Source: Bacteroides sp. GM023 (GTDB lineage: Bacteria; Bacteroidota; Bacteroidia; Bacteroidales; Bacteroidaceae). From it: DNA of 64,000 nt. Of the stretch, positions 7,842 through 16,982 are shown one piece after another. Location of the stretch: contig NZ_JAAXGE010000001.1 in the NCBI RefSeq assembly GCF_014750685.1, forward strand, positions 248,001 through 312,000. The letters run 5' to 3'. Under the pieces are notes generated by a model. That model had not been told where the DNA came from. It did not search any database and saw only the letters and a program-made list of their open reading frames with translations. The position numbers and the translations under genes are program-made. The first letter of the stretch is position 1. The number at the start of each line of letters is the position of its first letter.

Positions 7842-9473
7842 ATGAATAAGTATTGGTTTTATAAGGTTGGGTTAGTAGTTGTGTTCCTTTGCTTCGCCTG
7901 TGTAGGTGGGGCAAAGGTTAAACTACCTGCTCTTGTTTCCGATGGTATGGTACTTCAACGCGGGGAACAAGTGAGTCTTTGGGGAACGGCAGATGCTGAT
8001 GAAACGGTGAATGTGACTTTCCTGAAGAAGAAATATAAGACGGTTGCCGATGCACAGGGGAACTGGAAACTTATGCTGCCTGCATTGAAAGCGGGAGGAC
8101 CTTATACTATGACCATCAACGATATTGAGATAAAGGATATTCTTATAGGTGATGTGTGGGTATGTTCCGGTCAGTCGAATATGGAATTACCTGTTTCGCG
8201 GGTTACAGACCGGTTTCGGGATGAAATTTCCGCGGACAGTAATTATCCGATGGTACGCTATATCAAAACACCTTTACTTTATAACTTCCATGCTCCGCAG
8301 ACGGATATTCCGGGAATCTCCTGGAAAGCGATGACTCCTGACAATGTGATGTCTTTCTCCGCTTTGGTTTATTTCTTCGCTAAGGATTTCTATCAGAAAA
8401 CGAAAGTTCCGGTAGGGGTGATAAACTCTAGTGTCGGCGGTTCGCCGGTAGAAGCATGGGTGAGTGAAGAAGCTCTGAAACCTTTTCCATCTTATTTGAA
8501 CGAAAAGCGCATCTATGAATCGGACGACTTGATAGAATCAATGAAGAAAGAGGAAAGAAAGAAAAGCCATGCCTGGAATGTGGCGCTGTATCAGGGAGAC
8601 AACGGTATGCACGAAGCTACCCCCTGGTATGCGGCTGACTATGATGACAGCGATTGGCAGTCAACCGAACTGTTTGCTCGCGACTGGTCTACGAACGGAT
8701 TGAATTCGGTCAATGGAACCCATTGGTTCCGTAAGGACTTTCAGGTTTCCGAACAGCAGGCAGGGGAACAGGCAACTCTTCGTTTAGGATGTATCGTTGA
8801 CGCAGATTCTGTCTATGTGAACGGGACGTTTGTGGGCACTGTTGCTTATCAATATCCGCCCCGTATCTACACCATTCCTGCCGGATTGTTGAAAGCAGGG
8901 AAGAATACGGTGACAATACGTCTTTTCAGTTATGGCGGTCGTCCTCATTTCGTAAAGGAGAAACCTTATAAGATTCTTTTCGGGAAAGGTCAGCCGGAAA
9001 AAGGAGAGGCGGAGATAAGCCTGGAAGGTAATTGGAAATACCGTTTGGGTGCTCCCATGCCCGCTGCTCCGGGGCAGACTGCTTTCCATTATAAACCTAC
9101 GGGACTTTATAATGCCATGATAGCTCCTTTGCTGAATTATACGGTATCCGGAGTCATATGGTATCAGGGCGAATCGAATGTATCACGCAGAAATGAATAC
9201 AAGTCTCTGCTATCTGCCATGATTGCCGATTGGCGGGGACGTTGGAATCGTCCGGAGATGCCTTTCTATATTATAGAACTGGCGGATTTCCTGTCTCCCG
9301 AAGATAAAGGCGGACGTGCCGCTTGGGCGGAATTCAGGAAAGCGCAAGCAGAGGTAGCCGATACAAATGCCAATGTCACTCTAATTAAGAACAGTGATTT
9401 GGGCGAGTGGAATGATATTCATCCATTGGACAAAAAGACTTTGGGACAACGGCTTTCCCAAACGGTCTTTTAA
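7842..9473 (+). CDS. SGNH/SASA-type carbohydrate acetylesterase, apparently C-terminally truncated
   Basis: 543 residues with a signal peptide (1-24, ending GGAK). An N-terminal Ig-like region is followed by the SASA (sialate O-acetylesterase) catalytic block with nucleophile Ser112 in GQSNME. An inserted jelly-roll domain (about 285-370, THWFRKDFQV) comes next, then VIWYQGESN. The catalytic Asp525 and His527 lie in DIHPLDKK, only 16 residues from the stop. Family members of this architecture usually run on for roughly 130 or more residues after the catalytic His; here QTVF is followed directly by TAA and the next gene starts 36 bases later. All catalytic residues are present, so it may be active. 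In this operon the likely job is removing acetyl groups from xylan or xylo-oligosaccharides; a sialate role is unlikely from context. Family is sure, substrate is inference. Confidence 0.88.
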   Translation: MNKYWFYKVGLVVVFLCFACVGGAKVKLPALVSDGMVLQRGEQVSLWGTADADETVNVTFLKKKYKTVADAQGNWKLMLPALKAGGPYTMTINDIEIKDILIGDVWVCSGQSNMELPVSRVTDRFRDEISADSNYPMVRYIKTPLLYNFHAPQTDIPGISWKAMTPDNVMSFSALVYFFAKDFYQKTKVPVGVINSSVGGSPVEAWVSEEALKPFPSYLNEKRIYESDDLIESMKKEERKKSHAWNVALYQGDNGMHEATPWYAADYDDSDWQSTELFARDWSTNGLNSVNGTHWFRKDFQVSEQQAGEQATLRLGCIVDADSVYVNGTFVGTVAYQYPPRIYTIPAGLLKAGKNTVTIRLFSYGGRPHFVKEKPYKILFGKGQPEKGEAEISLEGNWKYRLGAPMPAAPGQTAFHYKPTGLYNAMIAPLLNYTVSGVIWYQGESNVSRRNEYKSLLSAMIADWRGRWNRPEMPFYIIELADFLSPEDKGGRAAWAEFRKAQAEVADTNANVTLIKNSDLGEWNDIHPLDKKTLGQRLSQTVF

Positions 9474-9509
9474 CAAAGAGTCAAATAATTAATAATAGAT
9501 AATAGTACT

Positions 9510-10994
9510 ATGAAAGCACAGACTCAAAAAGTGTCGATGGCCGAGAAAATCGGTTATAGCCTGGGAGATGGTTCTGCGAACCTGATTTTCCAAATGATGA
9601 TGATGTTCCAACTTTTCTTTTATACAGATGTGTTTGGAATCAAAGCAACAACGGCGGGTATGATATTACTGTTCGCACGTGTATTCGATGCGTTCGTTGA
9701 TCCTATAGTAGGTATCCTGTCCGATAGAACCAATACCCGTTGGGGAAAATACCGCCCCTGGCTATTGTGGACGGCTATCCCTTTTGCTGTATTCTTCATC
9801 TTGGCATTTACGACACCCGACCTTAGCGAGCGTGGTAAAATAATCTATGCAGGTATCACGTATACCTTATTAATGTCTATTTACTCCTTCAATAACACAC
9901 CGTATGCTTCCCTGGGTGGCGTAATGACCAGTGATATAAAAGAACGCACTAGTATTTCGTCCATCCGTTTCGTGACGGCTACGATAGCCACTTTCGTTGT
10001 GCAAGGACTTACCTTACCGTTAGTCTCTAAATTCGGGCAAGGGGACGATCAGCGCGGATGGTTTCTGACAATCACTCTGTTTGCTATTATCGGAGTCATT
10101 CTATTGGTTATCACTTTCTTTTCTACGAAGGAACGTATTACTCCACCTGTGGGACAGAAAAATTCGATACGGCAGGATTTTGTAGATATTGTAAGCAGCC
10201 GTCCCTGGAAGTCCATGTTTGTCCTGACTCTTTTCCTGTTTACTACATTGGCTATGTGGGGCAGTAGTATGTCCTACTATTTTAATTACTTTGTAGATAA
10301 GACAGCCCTTTTCGACTTCCTGCAAAACTTCGGACTGGTGAGGGTAGAAGGGGAGACATATGGGATGTGGCATACTTTTCTTGATGCTTTCGGCTTGATA
10401 GCGCAGCCTGACCATAGCAATGTATTTGCCGTAGGTTTCAGCTTGTTCAACATGATCGGTCAGGTTATCACTTTAGCGGGTGTAATTTTGCTTTCCGGCT
10501 ATCTTTCTAATATCTTTGGCAAGCGGAATGTGTTCTTGGTTTGTCTGACACTGACCGCATTGTTTACAGCTTTGTTTTTTATGGTAGATTCAACGAGCAT
10601 CGGCACGATATTCATCATAAACTGTTTGAAGAGTTTGGCTTACGCGCCTACTATCCCGTTGCTTTGGGCAATGATGGGGGATGTAGCCGACCATTCCGAA
10701 TGGGTGAACCATCGCCGCGCTACGGGTTTTGTCTTTGCGGGTGTAGTCTTTGCATTGAAAGCCGGATTAGGTCTCGGCGGAGCTATTTGTGGTGCGATTG
10801 TCGATTCATTCGGTTTCATTTCTAATGTAACACAGACAGATAGTGCGATTTTGGGTATCCGCCTGACATCTAGTGTGATTCCCGCTATCACATTCTTTAT
10901 CGGAGTGATTGCGTTGTTCTTCTATCCGATTTCAAAGAAGTTGAATGAGCACATTCAGGCAGACCTGACAAAACGAAGACTGGAAAACAATTGA
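9510..10994 (+). CDS. GPH-family (MelB/XynB-like) sugar:cation symporter
   Basis: 494 residues, about twelve hydrophobic membrane segments and no signal peptide. The N-terminal signature SLGDGSANLIFQ, then FARVFDAFVDPIVGILSDRTNTRWGKYRPW, is the glycoside-pentoside-hexuronide symporter pattern (transmembrane segment 2 aspartates and the cytoplasmic loop). The centre (about 245-330) carries an insertion-like loop around a WHTFLDAFGL segment. It would carry xylose-containing oligosaccharides, possibly with glucuronic acid, from periplasm to cytoplasm using a cation gradient. It sits 36 bases after the esterase and 25 bases before the GH10 gene, in the enzyme operon. Its presence next to a GH43 enzyme that lacks a signal peptide suggests that short oligosaccharides are finished off inside the cell. 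Substrate is inferred from context. Confidence 0.9.
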   Translation: MKAQTQKVSMAEKIGYSLGDGSANLIFQMMMMFQLFFYTDVFGIKATTAGMILLFARVFDAFVDPIVGILSDRTNTRWGKYRPWLLWTAIPFAVFFILAFTTPDLSERGKIIYAGITYTLLMSIYSFNNTPYASLGGVMTSDIKERTSISSIRFVTATIATFVVQGLTLPLVSKFGQGDDQRGWFLTITLFAIIGVILLVITFFSTKERITPPVGQKNSIRQDFVDIVSSRPWKSMFVLTLFLFTTLAMWGSSMSYYFNYFVDKTALFDFLQNFGLVRVEGETYGMWHTFLDAFGLIAQPDHSNVFAVGFSLFNMIGQVITLAGVILLSGYLSNIFGKRNVFLVCLTLTALFTALFFMVDSTSIGTIFIINCLKSLAYAPTIPLLWAMMGDVADHSEWVNHRRATGFVFAGVVFALKAGLGLGGAICGAIVDSFGFISNVTQTDSAILGIRLTSSVIPAITFFIGVIALFFYPISKKLNEHIQADLTKRRLENN

Positions 10995-11019
10995 TTAATA
11001 ATTAATAGAATTAGATAAT

Positions 11020-12156
11020 ATGAAGATTTCGACAAAAACAACGGTATCATTCTTATGGGTTGTAGCAGCATTGATAACAGGCTCTTCGATAGCTTTTGCG
11101 CAGGAAAAGAACACTTTGAAAGAAGCCTTGAAGGATAAATTCCTGATAGGAGCAGCGGTGAATACACAGCAGGCATCCGGCAAAGATAAAGTAGGAGCAG
11201 AGGTGATCCGGGAACAATTTAATGCCATTGTAGCAGAAAATTGCATGAAGAGTGCGGAAATACATCCTGAAGAAAACCGTTATAACTTTACGAAGGCAGA
11301 TGAATTTGTAAAATTCGGCGAGAAAAATAATTTGGCGCTTACAGGACATACTTTGATATGGCATACACAACTTTCCCGTTGGTTCTGCGTAGATAAGGAT
11401 GGTAAAAATGTTTCTCCCGAAGTCTTGAAGAAACGGATGAAAGAGCATATCACTACCGTTGTGAAACGCTACAAAGGCCGTATCAAAGGCTGGGACGTAG
11501 TGAATGAAGCATTTGAAGATAATGGTTCATATCGTAAGACGAAGTTTTATGAGATTTTGGGAGAAGAATATATCCCGTTGGCTTTCCAGTATGCACACGA
11601 AGCCGACCCGAAAGCCGAACTGTACTACAACGACTATTCGATGGCTCATCCGGGAAGAAGAGCGGCAGTCGTAAAACTGGTACAAGACTTGAAAAAACGG
11701 GGTATCCGTATTGATGCCATAGGTATGCAGGGACATATCGGCATGGATTATCCGAAAATCAGTGAATTTGAAAAGAGTATGCTTGCTTTTGCCGAAACGG
11801 GAGTAAAGGTGATGATAACGGAATTGGATTTGACAGTAATACCGTCACCCGATCCCAATGTGGGCGCGGAAGTCTCAGCTTCTTTTGAATACAAGAAAGA
11901 GATGAATCCTTATCCGAATGAACTGCCTGAAGATGTAGCAAAGGCATGGACAGCGCGCATGAACGATTTCTTCCGTCTTTTCCTGAAACATCAGGATATT
12001 ATAACCAGGGTTACTCTTTGGGGCGTGGCCGACCATAACTCCTGGCGCAACGACTGGCCGATGAAAGGGCGCACGGATTATCCGTTGCTTTTCGACCGCA
12101 ATTATCAGCCGAAACCGGTAGTCGATCTGATTATCCGTGAAGCTGAAAGCAAATAA
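11020..12156 (+). CDS. GH10 endo-1,4-beta-xylanase
   Basis: 378 residues, single-domain (beta/alpha)8 enzyme with a signal peptide ending SIAFAQ (about residue 28). The acid/base is Glu163 in [10 protein letters not shown] and the nucleophile is Glu268 in [10 protein letters not shown]. The conserved [13 protein letters not shown] and [13 protein letters not shown] segments line the substrate cleft. It cleaves internal beta-1,4 bonds in xylan by a retaining mechanism. A plain signal peptide without lipobox suggests a periplasmic enzyme acting on imported oligosaccharides. It lies 28 bases before the GH43 gene. A xylanase of about this size next to a 325-residue xylosidase/arabinosidase (xsa) was reported from Bacteroides ovatus, and this pair matches that arrangement. 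Family and activity are very likely. Confidence 0.96.
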   Translation: MKISTKTTVSFLWVVAALITGSSIAFAQEKNTLKEALKDKFLIGAAVNTQQASGKDKVGAEVIREQFNAIVAENCMKSAEIHPEENRYNFTKADEFVKFGEKNNLALTGHTLIWHTQLSRWFCVDKDGKNVSPEVLKKRMKEHITTVVKRYKGRIKGWDVVNEAFEDNGSYRKTKFYEILGEEYIPLAFQYAHEADPKAELYYNDYSMAHPGRRAAVVKLVQDLKKRGIRIDAIGMQGHIGMDYPKISEFEKSMLAFAETGVKVMITELDLTVIPSPDPNVGAEVSASFEYKKEMNPYPNELPEDVAKAWTARMNDFFRLFLKHQDIITRVTLWGVADHNSWRNDWPMKGRTDYPLLFDRNYQPKPVVDLIIREAESK

Positions 12157-12183
12157 ACCTATTAACTGAAAAATAGAAAGATC

Positions 12184-13161
12184 ATGAAAACAGAAAAAAG
12201 ATATTTAGTTCCCGGTGATTATATGGCTGATCCTGCCGTACATGTATTTGATGGCAAACTCTACATCTATCCCTCACACGATTGGGAAAGTGGAATTGCC
12301 GAAAATGATAACGGGGATCATTTCAATATGAAAGATTATCACGTCTATTCTATGGATGATGTGATGAATGGTGAGATTACCGACCACGGTGTAGTGCTTT
12401 CCACAGAGGATATTCCCTGGGCAGGACGCCAGCTTTGGGATTGTGACGTGGCTTTTAAGAACGGCAAGTATTATATGTATTTTCCTTTGAAAGACCAAAA
12501 TGATATATTCCGTATCGGAGTGGCTGTCAGTGATAAGCCATACGGCCCTTTCGTGCCCGAAGCCAATCCGATGAAAGGCAGTTATAGTATGGACCCTGCC
12601 GTATTGGATGATGGCGACGGCAATTACTATATGTATTTTGGCGGTCTGTGGGGCGGACAACTCCAACGTTACCGGAATAATAAAGCACTGGAATCTGCTA
12701 TTCTGCCGGAAGGGGAGGAAGAAGCTTTGACAGCCCGTGTAGCCCGTTTGAGTGATGATATGATGGAATTTGCGGAAGAACCGCGTCCGGTGATAATCCT
12801 GGACGAGAATGGGATGCCGCTGACAGCAGGAGATACCGAACGCCGATTCTTTGAGGCTTCCTGGATGCACAAATATAATGGTAAATACTACTTCTCTTAT
12901 TCTACGGGAGATACCCATCTGCTCTGTTATGCGATTGGTGATAATCCTTACGGGCCGTTTACCTATCAGGGAGTGATTCTTACTCCGGTAGTAGGATGGA
13001 CTACCCATCACGGCATTGCAGAATTTAAGGGTAAATGGTATTTGTTCCACCACGACTGTGTGCCGTCCGAAGGGAAAACATGGCTTCGCAGCCTGAAAGT
13101 CTGCGAACTGCAATACGATGCGGACGGGCGAATTATTACTATCGAAGGAATAGATAAATAA
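12184..13161 (+). CDS. xsa: GH43 beta-xylosidase / alpha-L-arabinofuranosidase (Xsa-like)
   Basis: 325 residues with no signal peptide, so probably cytoplasmic. The five-bladed propeller catalytic set is visible: base Asp16 in ADPAV, pKa modulator Asp137 in SMDPAV and general acid Glu224 in RRFFEASW. The single-domain form of this length is typical of GH43 subfamily 1. It releases xylose, and often arabinose, from the non-reducing end of xylo-oligosaccharides with inversion. The length and the GH10 neighbour match the bifunctional xylosidase/arabinosidase gene xsa described from Bacteroides ovatus, which is why that symbol is given. It is coupled to the symporter two genes upstream. A 20-bp inverted repeat follows its stop codon and separates it from the GH67 gene. 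Confidence 0.92.
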   Translation: MKTEKRYLVPGDYMADPAVHVFDGKLYIYPSHDWESGIAENDNGDHFNMKDYHVYSMDDVMNGEITDHGVVLSTEDIPWAGRQLWDCDVAFKNGKYYMYFPLKDQNDIFRIGVAVSDKPYGPFVPEANPMKGSYSMDPAVLDDGDGNYYMYFGGLWGGQLQRYRNNKALESAILPEGEEEALTARVARLSDDMMEFAEEPRPVIILDENGMPLTAGDTERRFFEASWMHKYNGKYYFSYSTGDTHLLCYAIGDNPYGPFTYQGVILTPVVGWTTHHGIAEFKGKWYLFHHDCVPSEGKTWLRSLKVCELQYDADGRIITIEGIDK

Positions 13162-13173
13162 TAATTTTAATTT

Positions 13174-13253
13174 AGGCACGGATTACACGGATTACGCTGT
13201 TGCTTTGTACAATCATATATCAGAAAACCGTGAAATCCGTGTAATCCGTGCCT
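13174..13253. repeat. Perfect 20-bp inverted repeat with internal 9-bp tandem (CACGGATTA)
   Basis: AGGCACGGATTACACGGATT at 13174-13193 is exactly complementary to 13234-13253, with a 40-base loop. Each arm contains CACGGATTA followed by a near-complete second copy. It occupies most of the 132-base gap between the GH43 and GH67 genes. There is no T-tract after the stem, so it is not a classical terminator. It resembles a dispersed intergenic palindromic element; that it recurs elsewhere in the genome cannot be seen here. Confidence 0.8.
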
Positions 13254-13293
13254 GAAAATTCCCATTTATAGAACGAACTTTGAACTATTACTT

Positions 13294-15450
13294 ATGAGAA
13301 TAATATCTATATTGACATTCATCCTGTTCTTCTGTCTTTCGTCCCGCGCGGAAGATGGAAGTGCCCTGTGGCTTCGCTATGCGACAGGCACGAAGGCGGA
13401 AATTAGTTGCAGGAAGCAATCACCGACATTGAACATTGCCGTTTCCGAATTACAAAGATATTGGAAAGGCAGCCTTCCTGTGGCTTTGGAAGTGAACGCA
13501 AATAAGGAACTGCGTGCACTTGGAAATGAAGGATATACAATCCGTACTTCTGCCGACGGCAAGCAAATTACTATTGCTTCTTCCGGCGAGCAAGGCGTTC
13601 TTTATGGAACTTACCACTTACTCCGCCTGCAAGCTACGGAACAGCTTTTGAATCTAAACTCGAACCCGGATTCAAACTCGAACGCTCTGAATATCTCTGA
13701 AAAGCCGGATTACCGGATTCGTATCTTAAACCATTGGGATAACCTGGACGGAACGATCGAACGTGGTTATGCCGGACATTCACTTTGGAAGTGGGAAGAA
13801 CTTCCTGTCGTTGTCTCTCCCCGTTACGAAGCTTATGCACGTGCCAATGCTTCTATCGGTATCAATGCAACTGTGGTGAATAATGTGAATGCAAGTCCCA
13901 AGATTCTTTCCGACGACTATCTGCAAAAAGTAAAAGTACTGGCTGATATCTTCCGCCCTTATGGATTGAAAGTATATCTCTCTATCAATTTTTCATCTCC
14001 GGCAGCCCTGGGTGGCTTACCTACTTCCGACCCTTTGAATAAAGAAGTAATCGCCTGGTGGAAGAAGAAAGCAAAAGAGATTTACTCCCTGATTCCCGAT
14101 TTCGGCGGATTCCTGGTGAAAGCAAATTCCGAAGGTCAGCCCGGCCCGTGTGATTACGGACGTACCCATGCCGAAGGAGCGAATATGCTTGCCGATGTCT
14201 TGAAACCCTATCGGGGTATTGTGATGTGGCGTGCCTTCGTTTACTCGCCCACGGACAGCGACCGTGCCAAGCAGGCTTATCTTGAATTTGAACCTTTGGA
14301 TGGAAAGTTCCGCGACAATGTAATCGTTCAGATAAAGAACGGCCCGGTTGACTTCCAACCCCGTGAACCGTTCAGTGCACTATTCGGAGCCATGAAGAAA
14401 ACGCCCGTAATGCCGGAATTCCAAATTACACAAGAATATTTAGGCTTCTCCAATCATCTTGCCTTTCTCGCTCCCATGTGGAAGGAATGTTTGGACAGCG
14501 ATACTTACGTACAAGGCGAAGGCTCTACTATCGCCCGTGTGACGGACGGCTCCCTGTTTTCTCATCCACTGACTGCCATTGCCGGAGTAACCAATATCGG
14601 CGATGATGTAAACTGGTGCGGACATCCTTTTGCGCAAGCCAACTGGTATGCTTTCGGACGTCTCGCCTGGAAACATTCCCTTTCATCCGAAGAGATAGGG
14701 GAAGAATGGCTGAAACAAACCTTTCTCCCGATTTCCGAACAGTCACGCAGTGCTTCGGCAAATGAACAGTCTCAAAAAGAGAAAGAACAACTTAGTTCTC
14801 AACTCTCCCTTCTCAACTCCCAACTTCTCCAAAAGTCGAGGGAAGCAGTAGTCGATTATATGATGCCGCTTGGACTGCATCACATCTTTGCATGGGGGCA
14901 TCACTACGGGCCGGAACCCTGGTGTGATATTCCCGGTGCCCGTCCCGACTGGATGCCATCTTACTACCACAAGGCAGCTAAGGACGGCATCGGATTCGAC
15001 CGCAGCAGCAAAGGAAGCAACGCGACCGCACAATATCATTCTCCTTTGTGTGAACAACTGGATGATGTAAACACCTGTCCCGAAAACTTACTTCTTTGGT
15101 TCCATCATGTTCCCTGGACTCATCAGATGAAAAGCGGCCGTACACTTTGGGCGGAGTTATGCTATGCCTATGACCGTGGTGTGCAAGAAACAAGAAACTT
15201 CCAAAAGTTATGGGACTGTATGGAGAAGTATGTCGATTCGGAGCGTTTTGGTGATGTGCAGCATCGCCTGAAGATTCAGGCAAGGGATGCGGTATGGTGG
15301 AAAGATGCTTGCTTACTGTATTTCCAGCAATTCAGCGGGCAGCCGATACCTTATGAACTGGAACGTCCGGTGCATGAATTAAAAGACATGATGGAATACA
15401 GGCTCAATATTACTAATTTTGAATGTCCGCCTTACGGATTTACTAAATAG
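13294..15450 (+). CDS. GH67 alpha-glucuronidase
   Basis: 718 residues with a signal peptide (MRIISILTFILFFCLSSRAE). It removes (4-O-methyl-)glucuronic acid from the non-reducing end of xylo-oligosaccharides. The catalytic set is clear: general acid Glu280 in VKANSEGQPGP, Asp353 in IKNGPVDFQ and Glu381 in QITQEYLG. All three lie exactly 12 residues before the catalytic residues of the Cellvibrio enzyme as I recall them (292, 365, 393). The C-terminal helical region keeps the LLWFHHVPWTHQMKSG block. Two low-complexity insertions are odd: an Asn/Ser-rich stretch at about 118-131 and a Ser/Gln/Leu-rich stretch at about 488-513, both made of short direct repeats in the DNA. It is last in the xylan enzyme operon; its presence points to glucuronoxylan. 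Confidence 0.96.
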   Translation: MRIISILTFILFFCLSSRAEDGSALWLRYATGTKAEISCRKQSPTLNIAVSELQRYWKGSLPVALEVNANKELRALGNEGYTIRTSADGKQITIASSGEQGVLYGTYHLLRLQATEQLLNLNSNPDSNSNALNISEKPDYRIRILNHWDNLDGTIERGYAGHSLWKWEELPVVVSPRYEAYARANASIGINATVVNNVNASPKILSDDYLQKVKVLADIFRPYGLKVYLSINFSSPAALGGLPTSDPLNKEVIAWWKKKAKEIYSLIPDFGGFLVKANSEGQPGPCDYGRTHAEGANMLADVLKPYRGIVMWRAFVYSPTDSDRAKQAYLEFEPLDGKFRDNVIVQIKNGPVDFQPREPFSALFGAMKKTPVMPEFQITQEYLGFSNHLAFLAPMWKECLDSDTYVQGEGSTIARVTDGSLFSHPLTAIAGVTNIGDDVNWCGHPFAQANWYAFGRLAWKHSLSSEEIGEEWLKQTFLPISEQSRSASANEQSQKEKEQLSSQLSLLNSQLLQKSREAVVDYMMPLGLHHIFAWGHHYGPEPWCDIPGARPDWMPSYYHKAAKDGIGFDRSSKGSNATAQYHSPLCEQLDDVNTCPENLLLWFHHVPWTHQMKSGRTLWAELCYAYDRGVQETRNFQKLWDCMEKYVDSERFGDVQHRLKIQARDAVWWKDACLLYFQQFSGQPIPYELERPVHELKDMMEYRLNITNFECPPYGFTK

Positions 15451-15483
15451 ACAAGAAAAGTGCTTGTTCTGTGATAAAATTGT

Positions 15484-15491
15484 TACCTTTG
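15484..15491 (+). promoter_or_regulatory. Promoter -7 box of the ModF-like ABC gene
   Basis: TACCTTTG matches TAnnTTTG, 30 bases before the ATG at 15521. A TTGT lies about 20 bp further up. This placement supports 15521, not an upstream in-frame ATG at 15419 inside the GH67 gene, as the start. Confidence 0.6.
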
Positions 15492-15520
15492 CGGTCAATA
15501 ATAAAACAGAATATAAGAAT

Positions 15521-16975
15521 ATGAGCCAAAATACATTTAGCATGGCGGGGGGCGTTGCACGCAACCCGCTTGTGCGTTTGGACAAACCTGTCACGGCAAC
15601 TATCGGTGTAGATGAGCATATAGCCATTGTAGGCCCTAATGGGGGTGGTAAAAGTCTTTTTGTAGATACTTTGATCGGAAAATATCCGTTGCGTGAAGGA
15701 ACGATTCAGTATGACTTTTCCCCTTCCGCCACTCAAACCGTCTATGATAATGTAAAATACATTGCTTTCCGTGATACTTACGGTGCGGCCGATGCCAATT
15801 ACTACTACCAGCAGCGCTGGAACGCCCATGACCAGGATGAAGCACCGGACGTCCGGGAAATGTTGGGGGAAATCAAAGACGAACAACTGAAGAATGAATT
15901 GTTTGAACTCTTTCGCATCGAACCTCTTCTTGATAAAAAGATAATCCTTCTTTCCAGTGGAGAGTTGCGTAAGTTTCAACTTACAAAAACATTGTTGACA
16001 GCTCCCCGTGTCTTGATAATGGATAATCCGTTTATCGGACTGGATGCACCTACCCGTGAACTCTTATTCTCTTTGCTCGAACGTCTGACGAAAATGTCGT
16101 CTGTTCAGATTATCCTGGTGCTTTCCATGCTTGACGATATACCTTCGTTTATCACCCACGTTATCCCGGTGGATAAAATGGAAGTATTTCCCAAGATGGA
16201 ACGTGAAGCCTACCTCGATGCCTTTCGCAACAAGGATATAGCTATTTCTTTCGATGAATTGCAGAAACGAATCATTGATTTGCCTTATGACAGCAATAAC
16301 TATGATGCGGACGAAGTGGTGAAACTGAACAAGGTAAGTATCCGTTATGATGACCGTACCATTTTGAAAGAACTGGACTGGACGGTACATCGTGGAGAGA
16401 AATGGGCTTTAAGCGGAGAAAACGGAGCAGGAAAGTCTACCTTATTGAGCTTGGTCTGTGCGGATAATCCACAATCATATGCCTGCGACATCAGCCTTTT
16501 CGGTCGGAAAAGGGGGACAGGAGAGAGTATTTGGGAAATCAAGAAACATATCGGTTACGTAAGTCCCGAAATGCACCGTGCCTATCTCAAGAACTTACCG
16601 GCTATCGAGATTGTAGCGAGTGGCCTGCATGACAGTATCGGTCTGTATAAACGTCCCCAGCCGGAACAGATGGCTATCTGTGAATGGTGGATGGATATAT
16701 TCGGTATTGCCGGTCTGAAAGATAAACCTTTCCTGCAACTTTCCAGCGGGGAACAACGCTTGGCTTTGCTGGCACGTGCGTTCGTCAAAGACCCGGAACT
16801 ATTGATTCTCGACGAACCGCTGCATGGATTGGATACTTATAACCGTCGCCGGGTAAAGAAAATTATCGAAGCCTTCTGTCAACGTAAAGACAAGACCATG
16901 ATTATGGTGACACATTATGAATCGGAGCTTCCGAACACAATAACTGATAGGCTTTACTTAAAGAGAAACCGGTAG
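15521..16975 (+). CDS. Tandem ABC ATPase, ModF-like
   Basis: 484 residues from the chosen ATG, two ABC nucleotide-binding domains in one chain and no membrane segments. Domain 1 has Walker A GPNGGGKS, signature LSSGELRK and a Walker B-like LIMDNPF, where Asn replaces the usual catalytic Glu. Domain 2 has GENGAGKS, signature LSSGEQRLALLARA and an intact LILDEPLHGLD. Length and arrangement match ModF/PhrA-like proteins (about 490 residues), whose function is poorly known despite the molybdate-linked name. No transporter subunits lie beside it. It has its own promoter and begins just after the GH67 gene, so it is probably not part of the xylan locus. An in-frame start at 15419 would overlap the GH67 gene and precede the promoter, so it was not used. 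Confidence 0.85.
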   Translation: MSQNTFSMAGGVARNPLVRLDKPVTATIGVDEHIAIVGPNGGGKSLFVDTLIGKYPLREGTIQYDFSPSATQTVYDNVKYIAFRDTYGAADANYYYQQRWNAHDQDEAPDVREMLGEIKDEQLKNELFELFRIEPLLDKKIILLSSGELRKFQLTKTLLTAPRVLIMDNPFIGLDAPTRELLFSLLERLTKMSSVQIILVLSMLDDIPSFITHVIPVDKMEVFPKMEREAYLDAFRNKDIAISFDELQKRIIDLPYDSNNYDADEVVKLNKVSIRYDDRTILKELDWTVHRGEKWALSGENGAGKSTLLSLVCADNPQSYACDISLFGRKRGTGESIWEIKKHIGYVSPEMHRAYLKNLPAIEIVASGLHDSIGLYKRPQPEQMAICEWWMDIFGIAGLKDKPFLQLSSGEQRLALLARAFVKDPELLILDEPLHGLDTYNRRRVKKIIEAFCQRKDKTMIMVTHYESELPNTITDRLYLKRNR

Positions 16976-16982
16976 TGCTTTC

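Noticed and set aside
12274..13179. A 301-codon open frame antisense to the GH43 gene
   Set aside because: It mirrors the GH43 coding sequence, has no recognisable domain, and the plus strand has full catalytic motifs and operon context.
13174..13253. Terminator between GH43 and GH67
   Set aside because: The 20-bp stem has a 40-base loop and no T-run, and GH67 has no convincing own promoter.
15419..15520. An upstream in-frame ATG extending the ModF-like ABC protein by 34 residues
   Set aside because: It overlaps the GH67 end and lies before the TACCTTTG promoter; the extra residues do not resemble the family.
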